Below are positions 63,986 through 64,000 of a stretch of 64,000 nucleotides of DNA, in pieces (positions within the stretch are counted from its first letter, which is position 1; each line of letters starts with the position of its first letter). Origin of the DNA: Natronogracilivirga saccharolytica (GTDB lineage Bacteria > Bacteroidota > Rhodothermia > Balneolales > Natronogracilivirgulaceae). The notes beneath the pieces were generated by a model, which was not told the DNA's origin, did no database searches, and saw nothing but the letters and a program-made list of their open reading frames with translations. The DNA lies in assembly GCF_017921895.1 (NCBI RefSeq), contig NZ_JAFIDN010000003.1, positions 372,001 to 436,000 of the forward strand. Direction: 5' to 3'. Position numbers and translations under genes: made by a program.

Positions 63986-64000
63986 CAAACTCTTTAACAT

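Overview
The window is about 64 kb of a chromosomal core region from a bacterium of the Bacteroidota / Balneolota-Rhodothermota (FCB) side of the tree; I favour Balneolota-like, but this is inference. Reasons: a short primary sigma factor without region 1.1; promoter-like sites of the TTTG-N20-TAnnTTTG type beside TTGACA/TATAAT-type sites; the rpsF-rpsR-rplI order without ssb or priB; ExbB-ExbD-ExbD with a small membrane protein; a DUF4175-type protein; a single-chain E2-E1 2-oxoglutarate dehydrogenase; FolE2 next to a PTPS; and many lipoproteins and outer-membrane barrels. No insertion sequence, prophage, CRISPR array or rRNA was found. Starts often lack a Shine-Dalgarno and include TTG and GTG, so several starts rest on homology or signal peptides.

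Layout. 1-7.6 kb: HAD phosphatase, DUF4175-type protein, metallo-beta-lactamase-fold hydrolase, small MerR regulator, and a GT2 glycosyltransferase-methyltransferase pair. 7.6-8.4 kb: six tRNA genes on the minus strand (Pro, Arg, Cys, Glu, His, Glu in transcription order) with promoter and terminator. 8.5-16.5 kb: second GT2, an exported protein, clpC, gpmI, rpsT, cmk. 16.6-21.3 kb: rpsA, nadA, a small unknown protein, a MoxR ATPase. 21.5-27.8 kb: the membrane arm of complex I, nuoJKLM-pcd-nuoN, with a pterin carbinolamine dehydratase gene inside. 27.9-32.7 kb: rpsF-rpsR-rplI and a 1168-residue outer-membrane protein. 33.0-39.8 kb: exbB-membrane protein-exbD-exbD, thiL, ftsH, PTPS-folE2. 39.9-49.5 kb: odhA/kgd-type gene, pepF, a GAF-GAF protein, deoB, rpoD. 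49.8-57.1 kb: repeat lipoprotein, FadL-like barrel, tandem Usp, DUF432-mscS, two related lipoproteins. 57.1-63.8 kb: ZnuD-like TonB-dependent receptor, a DUF1538-DUF1538-tandem-PII operon, recG. A promoter-like site at the right edge points out of the window.

How the genes connect. FolE2 and PTPS would make reduced pterins from GTP and the dehydratase in the nuo operon would recycle them, so a tetrahydrobiopterin-type cofactor is likely. The ExbB/ExbD motor would energise receptors such as the ZnuD-like one. That receptor and two lipoproteins form a probable metal-uptake operon behind a promoter covered by a 24-bp inverted repeat. The DUF1538 pair with the double PII protein looks like a signal-gated membrane system of unknown substrate. 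These last two are the least understood parts of the window; the rest is mostly housekeeping.
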